From positions 124,001 to 188,000 of the forward strand of contig NZ_SNXW01000008.1 in the NCBI RefSeq assembly GCF_004362855.1: a stretch of DNA of 64,000 nt. The letters run 5' to 3'. Within the stretch, counting starts at the first letter, position 1. Every line of letters begins with the position of its first letter. A model generated the notes under the pieces. The model searched no databases. It saw only the letters and a list, made by a program, of their open reading frames with translations, and was not told where the DNA came from. This document shows positions 19,006-28,001 of this stretch, in pieces. A program made the position numbers and the translations under genes. The DNA is from Aquabacterium commune. GTDB taxonomy: Bacteria > Pseudomonadota > Gammaproteobacteria > Burkholderiales > Burkholderiaceae_C.

Positions 19006-19517
19006 TGCCGCGTGGCAACGAGCTGCTGATGCCGGTCAACCCGGTGTTCATCTGGGTGTCCCTGCTGCTGGCCATGGCGCTCAACATCCTGCCCTGGGGG
19101 CGCTGGCCGGGCGTGCCGGACTTCCTGGCCGTGGCCGTGGTGTTCTGGAACGTGCACCAGCCGCGCCGCGTGGGCGTGGGCGCCGCTTTCGTCTTCGGTC
19201 TGATCATGGACGTGCACCAGGGCGCGCTGCTCGGTCAGCACGCGCTGTCCTACACCTTGCTGAGCTTCTTCGCCATCACCGTGCACCGCCGACTGCTGTG
19301 GTTCACGGTGGGCTCGCAGGCCGTGCAGATCGTGCCCCTGTTCGTGGCCGCGCACGCCGTGTCCCTGCTGGTGCGCATGGCCGCGGGTGCGAGCTTCCCG
19401 GGCTGGAGCCTGACGCTGGCGCCCTTGCTGGAGGCATTGCTGTGGCCGGTGGCCAACTTCATGCTGCTGGCGCCGCAACGCCGTCCGCCCGACCGCGACA
19501 AGAACCGTCCGCTGTGA
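19002..19517 (+). CDS. mreD: rod shape-determining protein MreD
   Basis: 171 residues with about five membrane helices, starting MMPRGNELLMPVNPVFIWVSLL. The helix with FGLIMDVHQGALLGQHALSYTLL is the conserved MreD core. It joins MreC and PBP2-RodA in the elongasome. Start overlaps the mreC stop (ATGA). Confidence 0.94.
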   Translation: MMPRGNELLMPVNPVFIWVSLLLAMALNILPWGRWPGVPDFLAVAVVFWNVHQPRRVGVGAAFVFGLIMDVHQGALLGQHALSYTLLSFFAITVHRRLLWFTVGSQAVQIVPLFVAAHAVSLLVRMAAGASFPGWSLTLAPLLEALLWPVANFMLLAPQRRPPDRDKNRPL

Positions 19518-19545
19518 GGCTCAGGCCCACCGCGCAGCACCCGCC

Positions 19546-21756
19546 ATGACCGAGCTCAAGAACCTCGAACAGGAACTCGGACGCTTCCGTGCCCGCCTGT
19601 GGGCCGCGGCAGGCTTCGTGCTGTTCTGCTTCGGTCTGCTGGTCTTCCGCCTGACGGTGCTGCAGATCCAGCGTCACGAAGACCTGGCCGCGCGCGCCGA
19701 AAACAACCGCACGGCGGTGGTGCCCATCGTGCCCAACCGCGGCCTCATCGTTGACCGCAACGGCGTGGTGCTGGCCAACAACTACTCGGCCTACACGCTG
19801 GAGATCACGCCTTCCAAGGTGGACGACGTGGAGGCCACCATCGACGAGCTGGCCCGCATCGTGGACATCCAGGTGCGCGACCGCCGCCGCTTCAAGCGCC
19901 TGCGGGAAGAGTCCAAGAGCTTCGAGTCCATCCCCATCCGCACGCGCCTGACCGACAAGGAAGTGGCCCGCTTCACCGCGCAGCGCTACCGCTTTCCGGG
20001 AGTCGATATCCAGGCGCGCCTGTTCCGCCACTACCCCTATGGCGAGCTGGCCAGCCACGTGCTGGGCTACATCGGGCGCATCAACCAGCGCGAAGCCGAG
20101 GCCATGGAAGACTGGCCCGACGAGGACCAGGCCAACTACCGCGGCACCGAGTACATCGGCAAGCTGGGCATCGAGCAGAGCTACGAGCGCGAGCTGCACG
20201 GCATCACCGGCTTCGAGCAGGTCGAGACCAGCGCGGGTGGCCGCGCGGTGCGGCGTTTGCGCTCCAACCCGGCCACCCCGGGCAACACGGTGCACCTGTC
20301 CATCGACATCAAGCTGCAGGCCCTGATCGAGCGCCTGTTCGGTGACCGCCGCGGCGCGCTGGTGGCCATCGACCCGCGCAATGGCGAGGTGCTGGCTTTC
20401 GTGTCCAAGCCGACCTTCGACCCCAACCTGTTCGTGGATGGCATCGACGTCGAGAACTGGAAAGAGCTCAACGAATCGGCTGACAAACCCCTGCTGAACC
20501 GGGCCCTGCGCGGCACCTACCCCCCGGGCTCGACCTACAAGCCCTTCATGGCCCTGGCGGCGCTCAACACCGGCAAGCGCAACCCCAACACCATCGTCAT
20601 GGACAGCGGGGTGTTCATGTTCGGCGGCCACAAGTTCCGCAGCCCGGAGAACGAGCGCGGTGGCGCGATGAACATGCGGCGCGCCATCGTTGAATCGTCC
20701 AACGTCTATTTCTACTCGCTGGCCAACGAGCTCGGCGTGGACACCATCCACGACCAGATGGCGCCACTGGGCTTCGGGCGTCTGACCGGCATCGACCTCA
20801 AGGGCGAGGTCACCGGCATCCTGCCCTCCACCGAGTGGAAGCGCCGGGCTTACAAGCGTCCGGAGATGAAGCGCTGGTACGCCGGCGAGACGATTTCGCT
20901 CGGCATCGGCCAGGGCTACAACACCTTCACGATGCTGCAACTGGCCACCGCGATGGCGACCGTGGCCAGCGATGGCCAGCGCTTCCAGCCTCGGGTGGTG
21001 CGCGAGATCGAGAACGTCGTGACGCGCGAGCGGCAGATGACGACCAACGAGGCCCTCGCGCCGGTGGTTTACAAGCCCGAGCACACGGCCTTCATCCGCG
21101 AAGCCATGTTCGGCGTGACGCAGGAGGGCACCGGCACGCGCGTGTTCGCAGGCGCCGCCTACCAGAGCGGTGGCAAGACGGGCACGGCCCAGGCCGTGGG
21201 CCTGCGGCAGAACGAGAAGTACGTGGCATCCAAGGTGGACGAGTACAAGCGCGACCATTCGCTTTACGAAGCCTTCGCCCCCACGGACAAGCCGCGCGTG
21301 GCCCTGGCCGTCATCGTCGAGAACGCGGGCTTTGGCTCGATGTCGGCCGCGCCCATCGCCCGCCGGGTGCTGGACTACCTGTTGACCGACACCTACCCCA
21401 GCGAGGAAGACATCGCCCTGGTGCAGGTGGGCAAGGGCGTCGCGCCGGTGGGCACGCCGCGCAAGGCTTCGGCCATGCCTTTGCCGCGCGGCCTGGACGC
21501 CTTCGGTGCCGACGTGCCCGGGGTGCCGGATGCGGCCAGCGCTGCGGGTGCGGCGGGCGCTGCCAGTGCTGCCAGTGCTGCCGCTGCATCGGCAGCTTCT
21601 GCCGCGTCCTCGGCGTCGGCCCCTGCGGTGGCGACACCCCGCGCGCCGCAGCCATTGCCGCAGCCATTGCCTCAACCGCCACCCGCCCCATCGCGCCCCA
21701 CACCGCCCGCCGCGGCCTTGCCGCTCACGCCGTCCGCCTCCCGGGAGCAGCCATGA
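19546..21756 (+). CDS. mrdA: penicillin-binding protein 2 (peptidoglycan D,D-transpeptidase)
   Basis: 736 residues. A signal-anchor helix (AAGFVLFCFGLLVFRLTVL) precedes the PBP dimerisation domain (with NRGLIVDRNGVVLANN) and the transpeptidase domain: catalytic Ser329 in PPGSTYKP, SSN at 384-386, and KTG at 544-546. It cross-links peptidoglycan during cell elongation with RodA. The last about 110 residues are a low-complexity Ala/Ser then Pro-rich tail (for example PQPLPQPLPQPPPAP), not found in the E. coli enzyme. Overlaps mrdB by four bases. Confidence 0.96.
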   Translation: MTELKNLEQELGRFRARLWAAAGFVLFCFGLLVFRLTVLQIQRHEDLAARAENNRTAVVPIVPNRGLIVDRNGVVLANNYSAYTLEITPSKVDDVEATIDELARIVDIQVRDRRRFKRLREESKSFESIPIRTRLTDKEVARFTAQRYRFPGVDIQARLFRHYPYGELASHVLGYIGRINQREAEAMEDWPDEDQANYRGTEYIGKLGIEQSYERELHGITGFEQVETSAGGRAVRRLRSNPATPGNTVHLSIDIKLQALIERLFGDRRGALVAIDPRNGEVLAFVSKPTFDPNLFVDGIDVENWKELNESADKPLLNRALRGTYPPGSTYKPFMALAALNTGKRNPNTIVMDSGVFMFGGHKFRSPENERGGAMNMRRAIVESSNVYFYSLANELGVDTIHDQMAPLGFGRLTGIDLKGEVTGILPSTEWKRRAYKRPEMKRWYAGETISLGIGQGYNTFTMLQLATAMATVASDGQRFQPRVVREIENVVTRERQMTTNEALAPVVYKPEHTAFIREAMFGVTQEGTGTRVFAGAAYQSGGKTGTAQAVGLRQNEKYVASKVDEYKRDHSLYEAFAPTDKPRVALAVIVENAGFGSMSAAPIARRVLDYLLTDTYPSEEDIALVQVGKGVAPVGTPRKASAMPLPRGLDAFGADVPGVPDAASAAGAAGAASAASAAAASAASAASSASAPAVATPRAPQPLPQPLPQPPPAPSRPTPPAAALPLTPSASREQP

Positions 21757-22907
21757 ACGTCGCCTTCGACAAGCCCTCTCCCTGGCAGCGCATCCAGCCC
21801 GTCTTTCAGGGCTTCGACCTGCCGCTGGTGTTCATCGTCGCTTTCCTGTGCGGGCTGGGCCTGGTCAACATGTACTCTGTTGGCTTTGACAACGGCTCGC
21901 GCTTTTTCGACCAGGCTCGCAACATGCTGCTGGCCGCGGGCGTGCTCTTCCTGGTGGCGCAGGTGCCGCCTCAGCGCCTGATGGCCCTGGCCGTGCCGGT
22001 GTACACCGTGGGCGTGCTGCTGCTGGTGGCGACCGCCCTGTTCGGGCTGACCAAGAAGGGCGCCACCCGCTGGCTCAACTTGGGGCTGGTCATCCAGCCC
22101 TCCGAGGTGATGAAAATCGCCGCACCGCTGATGCTGGCCTGGTGGTTCCAGCGCCGTGAGGGGCAGTTGCGCCCGCTGGATTTCGCCGTGGCCTGCGGTC
22201 TGCTTCTGGTGCCGGTGGCGCTGGTGCTCAAGCAGCCGGACCTGGGCACGTCGCTGTTGGTGTTGTCGTCGGGGCTGTACGTCATCTTCTTCGCGGGCCT
22301 GAACTGGCGCCTCATCCTGCCGGTGCTGCTGGCCGGCGCCATCGGCATCACACTGATCGTCAGCTACCAGGGCGATCTGTGTCAGCCGGGCGTGAAGTGG
22401 GTGGGCCTGCACGACTACCAGAAGAACCGCGTCTGCACACTGCTCGACCCGACCACCGACCCGCTGGGCAAGGGCTTCCACATCATCCAGGGCATGATCG
22501 CCATCGGCTCGGGCGGCGTCACGGGCAAAGGCTTCATGCAGGGCACGCAGACGCATCTGGAGTTCATTCCCGAGCGCACGACCGATTTCGTCTTCGCGGC
22601 CTACTCCGAAGAGCACGGCCTCGTGGGCAACCTGCTGCTCATGGCGGGCTTCCTGGCGCTGATCTTTCGCGGCCTGGTCATCGCGGCGCAGGCGCCGACG
22701 CTGTTCTCGCGCCTGCTGGCGGGCAGCCTGTCGCTGAGCTTTTTCACCTATGCCTTCGTCAACATGGGCATGGTCAGCGGCATCCTGCCGGTGGTGGGGG
22801 TGCCGCTGCCCTTCATCAGCTACGGCGGCACGGCCATGGTCACGCTGGGACTGGCGCTGGGCATGCTGATGTCGATCGCCAAGAGCCGCGGCCTGATGCA
22901 AAGGTGA
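21753..22907 (+). CDS. mrdB: peptidoglycan glycosyltransferase RodA
   Basis: 384 residues of the SEDS family with about ten membrane helices: GLVNMYSVGFDNGSRFF near the N-terminus, GATRWLNLGLVIQPSE, LKQPDLGTSLL, PERTTDFVFAAYSEEHGL, and GVPLPFISYGGTAM. It polymerises glycan strands with PBP2. Carries an extra soluble stretch (DLCQPGVKWVGLHDYQKNRV) before DPTTDPLGKG, as in other betaproteobacterial RodA. Last gene of the operon. Confidence 0.96.
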   Translation: MNVAFDKPSPWQRIQPVFQGFDLPLVFIVAFLCGLGLVNMYSVGFDNGSRFFDQARNMLLAAGVLFLVAQVPPQRLMALAVPVYTVGVLLLVATALFGLTKKGATRWLNLGLVIQPSEVMKIAAPLMLAWWFQRREGQLRPLDFAVACGLLLVPVALVLKQPDLGTSLLVLSSGLYVIFFAGLNWRLILPVLLAGAIGITLIVSYQGDLCQPGVKWVGLHDYQKNRVCTLLDPTTDPLGKGFHIIQGMIAIGSGGVTGKGFMQGTQTHLEFIPERTTDFVFAAYSEEHGLVGNLLLMAGFLALIFRGLVIAAQAPTLFSRLLAGSLSLSFFTYAFVNMGMVSGILPVVGVPLPFISYGGTAMVTLGLALGMLMSIAKSRGLMQR

Positions 22908-22985
22908 CGGGCGCCCGCGCCTGTGCCGATGCAAGGGTGATGCACCGCAAGCGCGGCGTCACGCGGTGGCGCTAACATCGCGCCC

Positions 22986-23705
22986 ATGGACACCGCTGCC
23001 CACCCCACGCTCACCGCGCTGCCACCCGGCGCTGCGCCATCCGCCATCCAGCACGACGGCCGCGACCGCTTGATCATCGCGCTGGACACCGCCTTGCGCG
23101 CCGCCTTCGGCGAGCACGTGGCCGCGCGCCCCTGCCCGAAGCCGGTGGTGGCGAGCGACGCCTTGGGCGCGGACGAGGGCGATGCCGTCCTCAGCCCCGA
23201 AGACAAGCGCCTGTCCGCCGCACTGATGCGCGTCAACCACGTGGGCGAGGTCTGCGCGCAGGCGCTGTACGCCTCGCAATCCTGGGGCACGCGCGACCCG
23301 CTGCTGAAAGCGCAGTTCGAGGCCGCGGCCCGCGAAGAGGTGGACCACCTCGCCTGGACGGAGCAGCGCCTGAAAGAGCTGGGCGGGCGCACCAGCCTGC
23401 TCAACCCGCTGTGGTACGCGGGCTCCTTCGCCATCGGCCTGATCGCTGCGCGCGCGGGCGACCGCCACAGCCTGGGCTTCGTGGTCGAAACCGAACGCCA
23501 GGTCGAGGCCCACCTCAACGAGCACATGGACCGCCTGCCCGCCGCCGACCAGGCCTCGCGGGCCATCGTGGCGCAGATGCGCGACGACGAAGTCGCCCAC
23601 GCTGATGCCGCCGAGAAAGCCGGTGGCTTGCCCCTGCCGGCCCCGGTGCGCGGCTTGATGAAGCTGGTCGCCAAGGTCATGACGGCCACCGCCCACCGCA
23701 TCTGA
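22986..23705 (+). CDS. coq7: ubiquinone biosynthesis hydroxylase Coq7 (demethoxyubiquinone hydroxylase)
   Basis: 239 residues of the di-iron COQ7 family. Ligands are visible as [41 protein letters not shown] and [12 protein letters not shown] (two ExxH pairs plus bridging Glu). It performs the C6 hydroxylation that yields the last methoxylation precursor of ubiquinone, replacing the flavoprotein UbiF in many betaproteobacteria. The N-terminal 65 residues are a low-conservation extension. Convergent with the OsmC gene. Confidence 0.94.
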   Translation: MDTAAHPTLTALPPGAAPSAIQHDGRDRLIIALDTALRAAFGEHVAARPCPKPVVASDALGADEGDAVLSPEDKRLSAALMRVNHVGEVCAQALYASQSWGTRDPLLKAQFEAAAREEVDHLAWTEQRLKELGGRTSLLNPLWYAGSFAIGLIAARAGDRHSLGFVVETERQVEAHLNEHMDRLPAADQASRAIVAQMRDDEVAHADAAEKAGGLPLPAPVRGLMKLVAKVMTATAHRI

Positions 23706-23706
23706 T

Positions 23707-23722
23707 CCCTGGCAGGCCAGGG
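23707..23722. terminator. hairpin between convergent coq7 and osmC-family genes
   Basis: CCCTGG (23707-23712), loop CAGG, CCAGGG (23717-23722), one base past the coq7 stop and 7 bp before the end of the opposing gene. No T-run follows, so it may terminate weakly or with Rho, in either direction. Confidence 0.4.
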
Positions 23723-23729
23723 CTGCGGA

Positions 23730-24152
23730 TCAGGCCGCCACGATCTCGAAGCTGGTGGTGATTTCGGCGGTCTTGCCGATCATGATGCTGGCCGAGCAGT
23801 ACTTCTCGTGCGACATCTGGATGGCCCGCGCCACGGCGGTCTCCGTCAGGTTCACGCCGGTCACGACGAAGTGCATGTTGATTTTGGTGAAGACTTTCGG
23901 GTCCACCTCGGCGCGGTCGGCGGTGAGCTTGACCTGGCAGCCGCGCACGTCGTGGCGACCGCGTTTGAGGATGAGCACCACGTCATAGGCGGTGCAGCCA
24001 CCGGTGCCGGCCAGCACGGTTTCCATGGGCCGGGGCGCCAGGTTGCGGCCGCCGCCGTCCGGGGCGCCATCCATGTTGATGATGTGGCCGCTGCCGGTTT
24101 CGGCCATGAAGGCCATGCCGGAGGCCGGCTGCCAGTGGATGGTGCATTCCAT
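23730..24152 (-). CDS. OsmC family protein
   Basis: 140 residues. Central LAGTGGCTAYDVVLILKRGR holds the first conserved redox Cys, and HEKYCSASIMIGKTAEI the second. OsmC/Ohr proteins are thiol peroxidases or related, and this one is closest in pattern to the YhfA group, which lacks a firm function. ATG 24152; upstream (24186-24197) lies the 12-bp palindrome CCGATCGATCGG, a possible operator. Confidence 0.88.
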   Translation of the reverse strand: MECTIHWQPASGMAFMAETGSGHIINMDGAPDGGGRNLAPRPMETVLAGTGGCTAYDVVLILKRGRHDVRGCQVKLTADRAEVDPKVFTKINMHFVVTGVNLTETAVARAIQMSHEKYCSASIMIGKTAEITTSFEIVAA

Positions 24153-24185
24153 GATGCGGTGTCCTGCGCAAGAAAAAAAGGCGAT

Positions 24186-24197
24186 CCGATCGATCGG
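24186..24197. promoter_or_regulatory. 12-bp palindrome upstream of the OsmC gene
   Basis: CCGATCGATCGG is a perfect palindrome 34-45 bp before the start codon of the OsmC-family gene, inside a stretch with three GATC sites. A regulator binding site is plausible, but nothing else supports it. Confidence 0.3.
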
Positions 24198-24273
24198 TCC
24201 GAGCCCGGATTGTGCCGCGCGCGCCGGATCCGCGTCGGTCTCGGGCGGGGGCAGAAAAATTTTCGTGGGGCCC

Positions 24274-24301
24274 GGAACTTATTGCAACCAGCTGTGTCCT
24301 A
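24274..24301 (+). promoter_or_regulatory. candidate ECF-sigma (sigma-E-like) promoter of a small RNA
   Basis: GGAACTT (24274-24280) is identical to the sigma-E -35 consensus. After a 16-bp spacer comes TCCTA (24297-24301), near the TCxxA-type -10. Downstream, on the same strand, no gene starts, but a strong terminator lies about 90 bp away. Confidence 0.55.
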
Positions 24302-24306
24302 CAGGG

Positions 24307-24395
24307 GCTTGTTTTGTTTGTCATCTCCACGCCTGTTCAGCAACTTGCTGTTCGAAGGATTCCCAGCCCGAGGCACTGCGCTCGGGCTTTTTTTT
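24307..24395 (+). ncRNA. candidate sigma-E-dependent small RNA (about 89 nt)
   Basis: The 315-bp gap between two minus-strand genes contains a plus-strand unit: a GGAACTT-N16-TCCTA promoter, a predicted start near 24306-24308, a U-rich 5' end (GCTTGTTTTGTTTG), a small hairpin CAGCA-ACT-TGCTG (24338-24350), and a terminator AGCCCGAG/CTCGGGCT with eight Ts (24365-24395). The coq7 stop is over 550 bp upstream, beyond an antisense gene, so the terminator is not explained by a coding gene. The layout is that of an Hfq-binding envelope-stress sRNA. No family is recognised. Confidence 0.6.
24365..24395 (+). terminator. rho-independent terminator of the candidate sRNA
   Basis: AGCCCGAG (24365-24372), 8-nt loop, CTCGGGCT (24381-24388), then T-run to 24395. 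Orientation is plus only; on the minus strand no T-run follows, so it does not serve the rep helicase gene. Confidence 0.88.
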
Positions 24396-24467
24396 GCGCG
24401 CCGCCCGGCAGCGTCCACAAAGATTGCCAAGTGAGTGGGTGCCCACTTTCGCTTCGGGTCAGGGAAA

Positions 24468-26546
24468 TCAGGCGGTGGGATCGGGCAGGGCGCTGCGTGC
24501 GCTGGCCTTGGCGGCCATTTCCTCGCGCAGCCGGCGCAGCTTCTCGCGCGGGTCTTCGCGCACCGCGCCCTCGTGGAGCTTCATCTCGGCGACGAAGCGG
24601 CTGGGCACGGCCTGGACGTACTCGCGGCCTTTTTTGCGGCGCTTGAGCACGCTGACGCTCAAACTCAGGCGCGCGCGGGTGATGCCGACGTACATCAGGC
24701 GGCGCTCTTCCTCGATCTGCCCGGGCGGGATCTCGCCCTCCTCGCGGGAGAACGGCAGCACCCCTTCGTTGACGCCCGCCAGCACCACGTGCGGCCACTC
24801 CAGGCCCTTGGAGGCGTGCAGGGTGGACAGCACCACGGCGTTCTGGTCCGAGTCGCGCTCGGCCAGCGAGGTGATCAGCGCGATGGTCTGGGCCACTTCG
24901 ATGACGCTGCGGCGCTCGGTCTCGGTGGTCATGCCGCCGTCGGTGTCGATGTCGCCGCCGCAGCGCTTGGCCACCCAGTCAATGAAGTCCATCACGTTGG
25001 ACCAGCGGGCCGCCGCGACCTTCTCGTTTTCTTCGTTGTCGTGCAGGTGCTGCTCGTAGCCGATGTCTTTGAGCCAGGCCAGCAGCATCTCTTTGGCGCC
25101 TTCGCTGCCGAAGGTCTGGCGGGCTTTGTATTCGAAGTCGTTGATGTAGCGACCGAACTCGTGCAGGCCATCGAGCGCCCGCTGGTTGAGCACCGAACCC
25201 AGCGACTCGGCGAACAGGGCCTCGAACAGGCTGACCTTCCACTTGCCGGCGAACTCACCGAGCGTGGCCAGGGTCTGGTGGCCGATGCCGCGTTTGGGCG
25301 TGGTCACGGCGCGCAGGAAGGCCGGGTCGTCGTCGTTGTTGAGCAGCAGGCGCAGCCAGGCGCAGAGGTCCTTGATTTCGGCGCGGTCGAAGAAGCTCTG
25401 TCCGCCCGAGACCTTGTAGGGGATGTTGGCCTTGCGCAGCGCCTGCTCGAAGGGTCGGGCCTGGTGGTTGGCGCGGTAGAGGATGGCGAAGTTGTGCCAG
25501 TCGGCGTTCTGGCCGCTGCTGACCAGGCCGGCGTGGATGGCGTTGAGGCGGCCCACGGCGCGCTCGGCCTCGTGCTCCTCGTTGTCGCACTCGGCCACCT
25601 TGACGGGCTCGCCCTCGCCCAGGTCGGACCACAGCGTCTTCGGGAAGAGCTTGGGGTTGAGCTGGATGACGTTGTTGGCCGCGCGCAGGATGGCGCTGGT
25701 GGAGCGGTAGTTCTGCTCCAGCGGGATGACCTTGAGGTTGGGGTAGTCCTGCGGCAGGCGCTTCAAATTGTCGAGCGTGGCGCCGCGCCAGCCATAGATG
25801 GACTGGTCGTCGTCGCCCACGGCGGTGAAGATGCCTTGCGGCCCCACCAGCAGCTTGAGCAGCTCGTACTGGGTGGCGTTCGTGTCCTGGTACTCGTCCA
25901 CCAGCACGTGCTTGAGCTGGCGTTGCCATTTTTGCGCCACGTGCGGGTGCTCGGACAGCAGCCGCAGCGGCAGGCCGATGAGGTCGTCGAAGTCCACCGC
26001 CTGGTAGGCCAGCAGGCGCTCCTCGTACAGCTTCATGATGCGCGCCGTCAGGGCCTCGTCGTCGGTGGCGGCCTGGCTGATCGCGGCGGCGCTGTCCAGG
26101 CCCATGTTCTTCCACAGGCTGATCTGCCACTGCCAGCTGCGCGCCAATTTGGCGTCGGTGGTGGCGCCGGCATCCCGCAGGATGCTGGTGACGTCGTCGC
26201 TGTCGAGGATGGAGAACTTGGGCTTGAGGCCCAGCGCCTCGCCGTCTTCGCGCAGCAGGCGCACGCCCAGCGAGTGGAAGGTGCAGACCAGCAGCTTGGA
26301 CGCGGCCTTGGCGCCGATCAGGGCCTTGACCCGGTCGCGCATTTCCGCGGCGGCCTTGTTGGTGAAGGTGATGGCGCCGATCTGCGAGGGGGCGAGGTCG
26401 GCGCCGTCACCCGGCAGCAGCAGCCGCGCGATTTTGTGCGTGATGACGCGCGTCTTGCCCGAGCCGGCGCCGGCCAGCACCAGGCAGGGGCTGTCGAGGT
26501 GCTGCACAGCCGCCATCTGGGCGGGGTTCATGGTGGGGACGGACAT
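24468..26546 (-). CDS. rep: ATP-dependent DNA helicase Rep (UvrD/Rep family)
   Basis: 692 residues, superfamily 1 helicase. Opens MSVPTMNPAQMAAVQ (Q motif), Walker A AGAGSGKT at 25-32, TFTNKAAAEM (Ia), VDEYQDTN (Walker B), GDDDQSIYGWRGA (III), EQNYRSTSAI (IV), LSTLHASKGLEW (V) and YVGITRAR (VI). The spacing and the short C-terminal tail fit Rep rather than UvrD. It removes protein roadblocks ahead of the fork. An upstream in-frame start at 26669 would add 41 low-complexity residues and is not supported. Confidence 0.93.
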   Translation of the reverse strand: MSVPTMNPAQMAAVQHLDSPCLVLAGAGSGKTRVITHKIARLLLPGDGADLAPSQIGAITFTNKAAAEMRDRVKALIGAKAASKLLVCTFHSLGVRLLREDGEALGLKPKFSILDSDDVTSILRDAGATTDAKLARSWQWQISLWKNMGLDSAAAISQAATDDEALTARIMKLYEERLLAYQAVDFDDLIGLPLRLLSEHPHVAQKWQRQLKHVLVDEYQDTNATQYELLKLLVGPQGIFTAVGDDDQSIYGWRGATLDNLKRLPQDYPNLKVIPLEQNYRSTSAILRAANNVIQLNPKLFPKTLWSDLGEGEPVKVAECDNEEHEAERAVGRLNAIHAGLVSSGQNADWHNFAILYRANHQARPFEQALRKANIPYKVSGGQSFFDRAEIKDLCAWLRLLLNNDDDPAFLRAVTTPKRGIGHQTLATLGEFAGKWKVSLFEALFAESLGSVLNQRALDGLHEFGRYINDFEYKARQTFGSEGAKEMLLAWLKDIGYEQHLHDNEENEKVAAARWSNVMDFIDWVAKRCGGDIDTDGGMTTETERRSVIEVAQTIALITSLAERDSDQNAVVLSTLHASKGLEWPHVVLAGVNEGVLPFSREEGEIPPGQIEEERRLMYVGITRARLSLSVSVLKRRKKGREYVQAVPSRFVAEMKLHEGAVREDPREKLRRLREEMAAKASARSALPDPTA

Positions 26547-26595
26547 CGGGGCAGGAACTGGGCGGGGCGTGCTGGACGTGGCGTGGCTGGCGGGG

Positions 26596-27855
26596 TCAGA
26601 TGCTGGCGACGAATTCGCCCAGCACCTCGGCGAACGCATGGGGTTGTTCGACGGCGCTGAGGTGGGCACAGCCTTGCAGCGTCACCATCTCGGCGCGGGG
26701 GATGCTGCGCGCCAGCGTCATGGCCACATCCACCGGTGTGCTGTCGTCCTGGCTGCCGGCCACCACCAGCGTGGGCACGCGGATGTGCTGGAGCTTGCCG
26801 CTGAAGTCGGCCTCGCACAGGGCGGCGGCGCAGGCGGTGTAGCCCTCGGGGTCGGTGGCTTCCAGCAGGCGCTGGTGGCGGGCCACCGTGGCGGGCTGGG
26901 CTTCGCGGAAGGCGGCGCTGAAAAAGCGCGCCATGGTCGGCGTGCTGACGGCCTGCATGCCGTGGGATTCGACCGTGGCGATGCGCTGCGCGATGGCTTC
27001 GCGACCGGCCGGGTTGTAGGCGCTGGTGGTGTTGGCCAGCACGAGCGCCTTGACCTTGTCGGGGAAGCGCAGGGCCAGCTCCTGACCGATCAGCCCGCCC
27101 ATCGACAGGCCCACCCAGATCACCGGTTCGCCGCAGGCGAGTTCGTCGATCAGGCGAGCGGCGTCGGCGGCCAGTTCGGTCATGGACAGCGGCTCGGACG
27201 GGATCTGCGAGCGACCATGGCCGCGGGTGTCGGGGCAAATCACGCGGCAGGTGCCGGCCAGTTCGTTGGCCACCACGTCCCACATCGAGCCGTCCTGGCC
27301 GAGGGCGTGGCTGAGCACGATGGTGTGGGCCGCCTCGCCGTTGCGGGCTTCGCGCACGGTGGCGTGCAGCTTGGGCCGCGTCGAGGTGAAGACGGATCGG
27401 CCCACACCGGTGTGCCAGCACTGGTCGGCGGGGCGGGGTGGCGGCTCGATGCCGAGTTCGCGCATCACGGCCAGGGCCTTGGCGAAGCCGGTGTTGGCCG
27501 CGGGCACGCCGGCGTAGATGGCGATCTGGATGAGCGCCTCGCGGACTTCCTCGACCGACAGCGTGTGGGCATTGCCTGGCGTGAGCGAGCCGCGCAGGTG
27601 GATCTCGAATTCGTCCCAGCGGCCCAGGGCACTGGTCACGGCCAGCACGAGGACGCGGCGCGTTTTCCAGTCCAGGCCCGGACGGCCCCAGGCACCATGC
27701 CAGGCGTACTGGGTGATGTAGTGCTGGAACTCTGCGTTGAAGGCGTTGGCTTTGGCCACCGAGTGGTCCACCCAGGCATCGCCCAGGGCGGCACGGCGGT
27801 TGCGCATGCCGCGCTCAAAATCGTGGTCGAAGGCGGGTGTGGGTTGGGATGACAT
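26596..27855 (-). CDS. fused 4-carboxymuconolactone decarboxylase / 3-oxoadipate enol-lactonase
   Basis: 419 residues in two domains. Residues 1-140 match PcaC (RRAALGDAWVDHSVAKAN, WHGAWGRPGLDWKTRRVLVL, EIHLRGSLTPGNAHTLS...EVREALIQIAIYAGVPAAN). From about 150 on is an alpha/beta hydrolase like PcaD: LSHALGQDGSMWD, nucleophile Ser in GLSMGG, Asp in GSQDDSTP, His in CAHLSAVEQP. The two catalyse successive steps of the protocatechuate branch of the beta-ketoadipate pathway. The order PcaC-PcaD is the reverse of the actinobacterial PcaL fusion. No other pca gene is adjacent. Confidence 0.9.
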   Translation of the reverse strand: MSSQPTPAFDHDFERGMRNRRAALGDAWVDHSVAKANAFNAEFQHYITQYAWHGAWGRPGLDWKTRRVLVLAVTSALGRWDEFEIHLRGSLTPGNAHTLSVEEVREALIQIAIYAGVPAANTGFAKALAVMRELGIEPPPRPADQCWHTGVGRSVFTSTRPKLHATVREARNGEAAHTIVLSHALGQDGSMWDVVANELAGTCRVICPDTRGHGRSQIPSEPLSMTELAADAARLIDELACGEPVIWVGLSMGGLIGQELALRFPDKVKALVLANTTSAYNPAGREAIAQRIATVESHGMQAVSTPTMARFFSAAFREAQPATVARHQRLLEATDPEGYTACAAALCEADFSGKLQHIRVPTLVVAGSQDDSTPVDVAMTLARSIPRAEMVTLQGCAHLSAVEQPHAFAEVLGEFVASI

Positions 27856-28001
27856 GGGGGGCTCAGCAAGGGGTGGCGCCAGACAGCCCTTCATTGTGCC
27901 GTGTGATGTGCCGCGTGATGTGCCGCCCGATGCGCCCTGGCCAGCCCAGGTCGCACGGTATCGCGCCGTGTTTTCTCGCCACCATGGGTTAAGGTGCGGG
28001 G

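Noticed and set aside
24435-26660. Plus-strand frame of over 700 codons opposite rep
   Set aside because: Antisense shadow of a helicase gene with all seven motifs.
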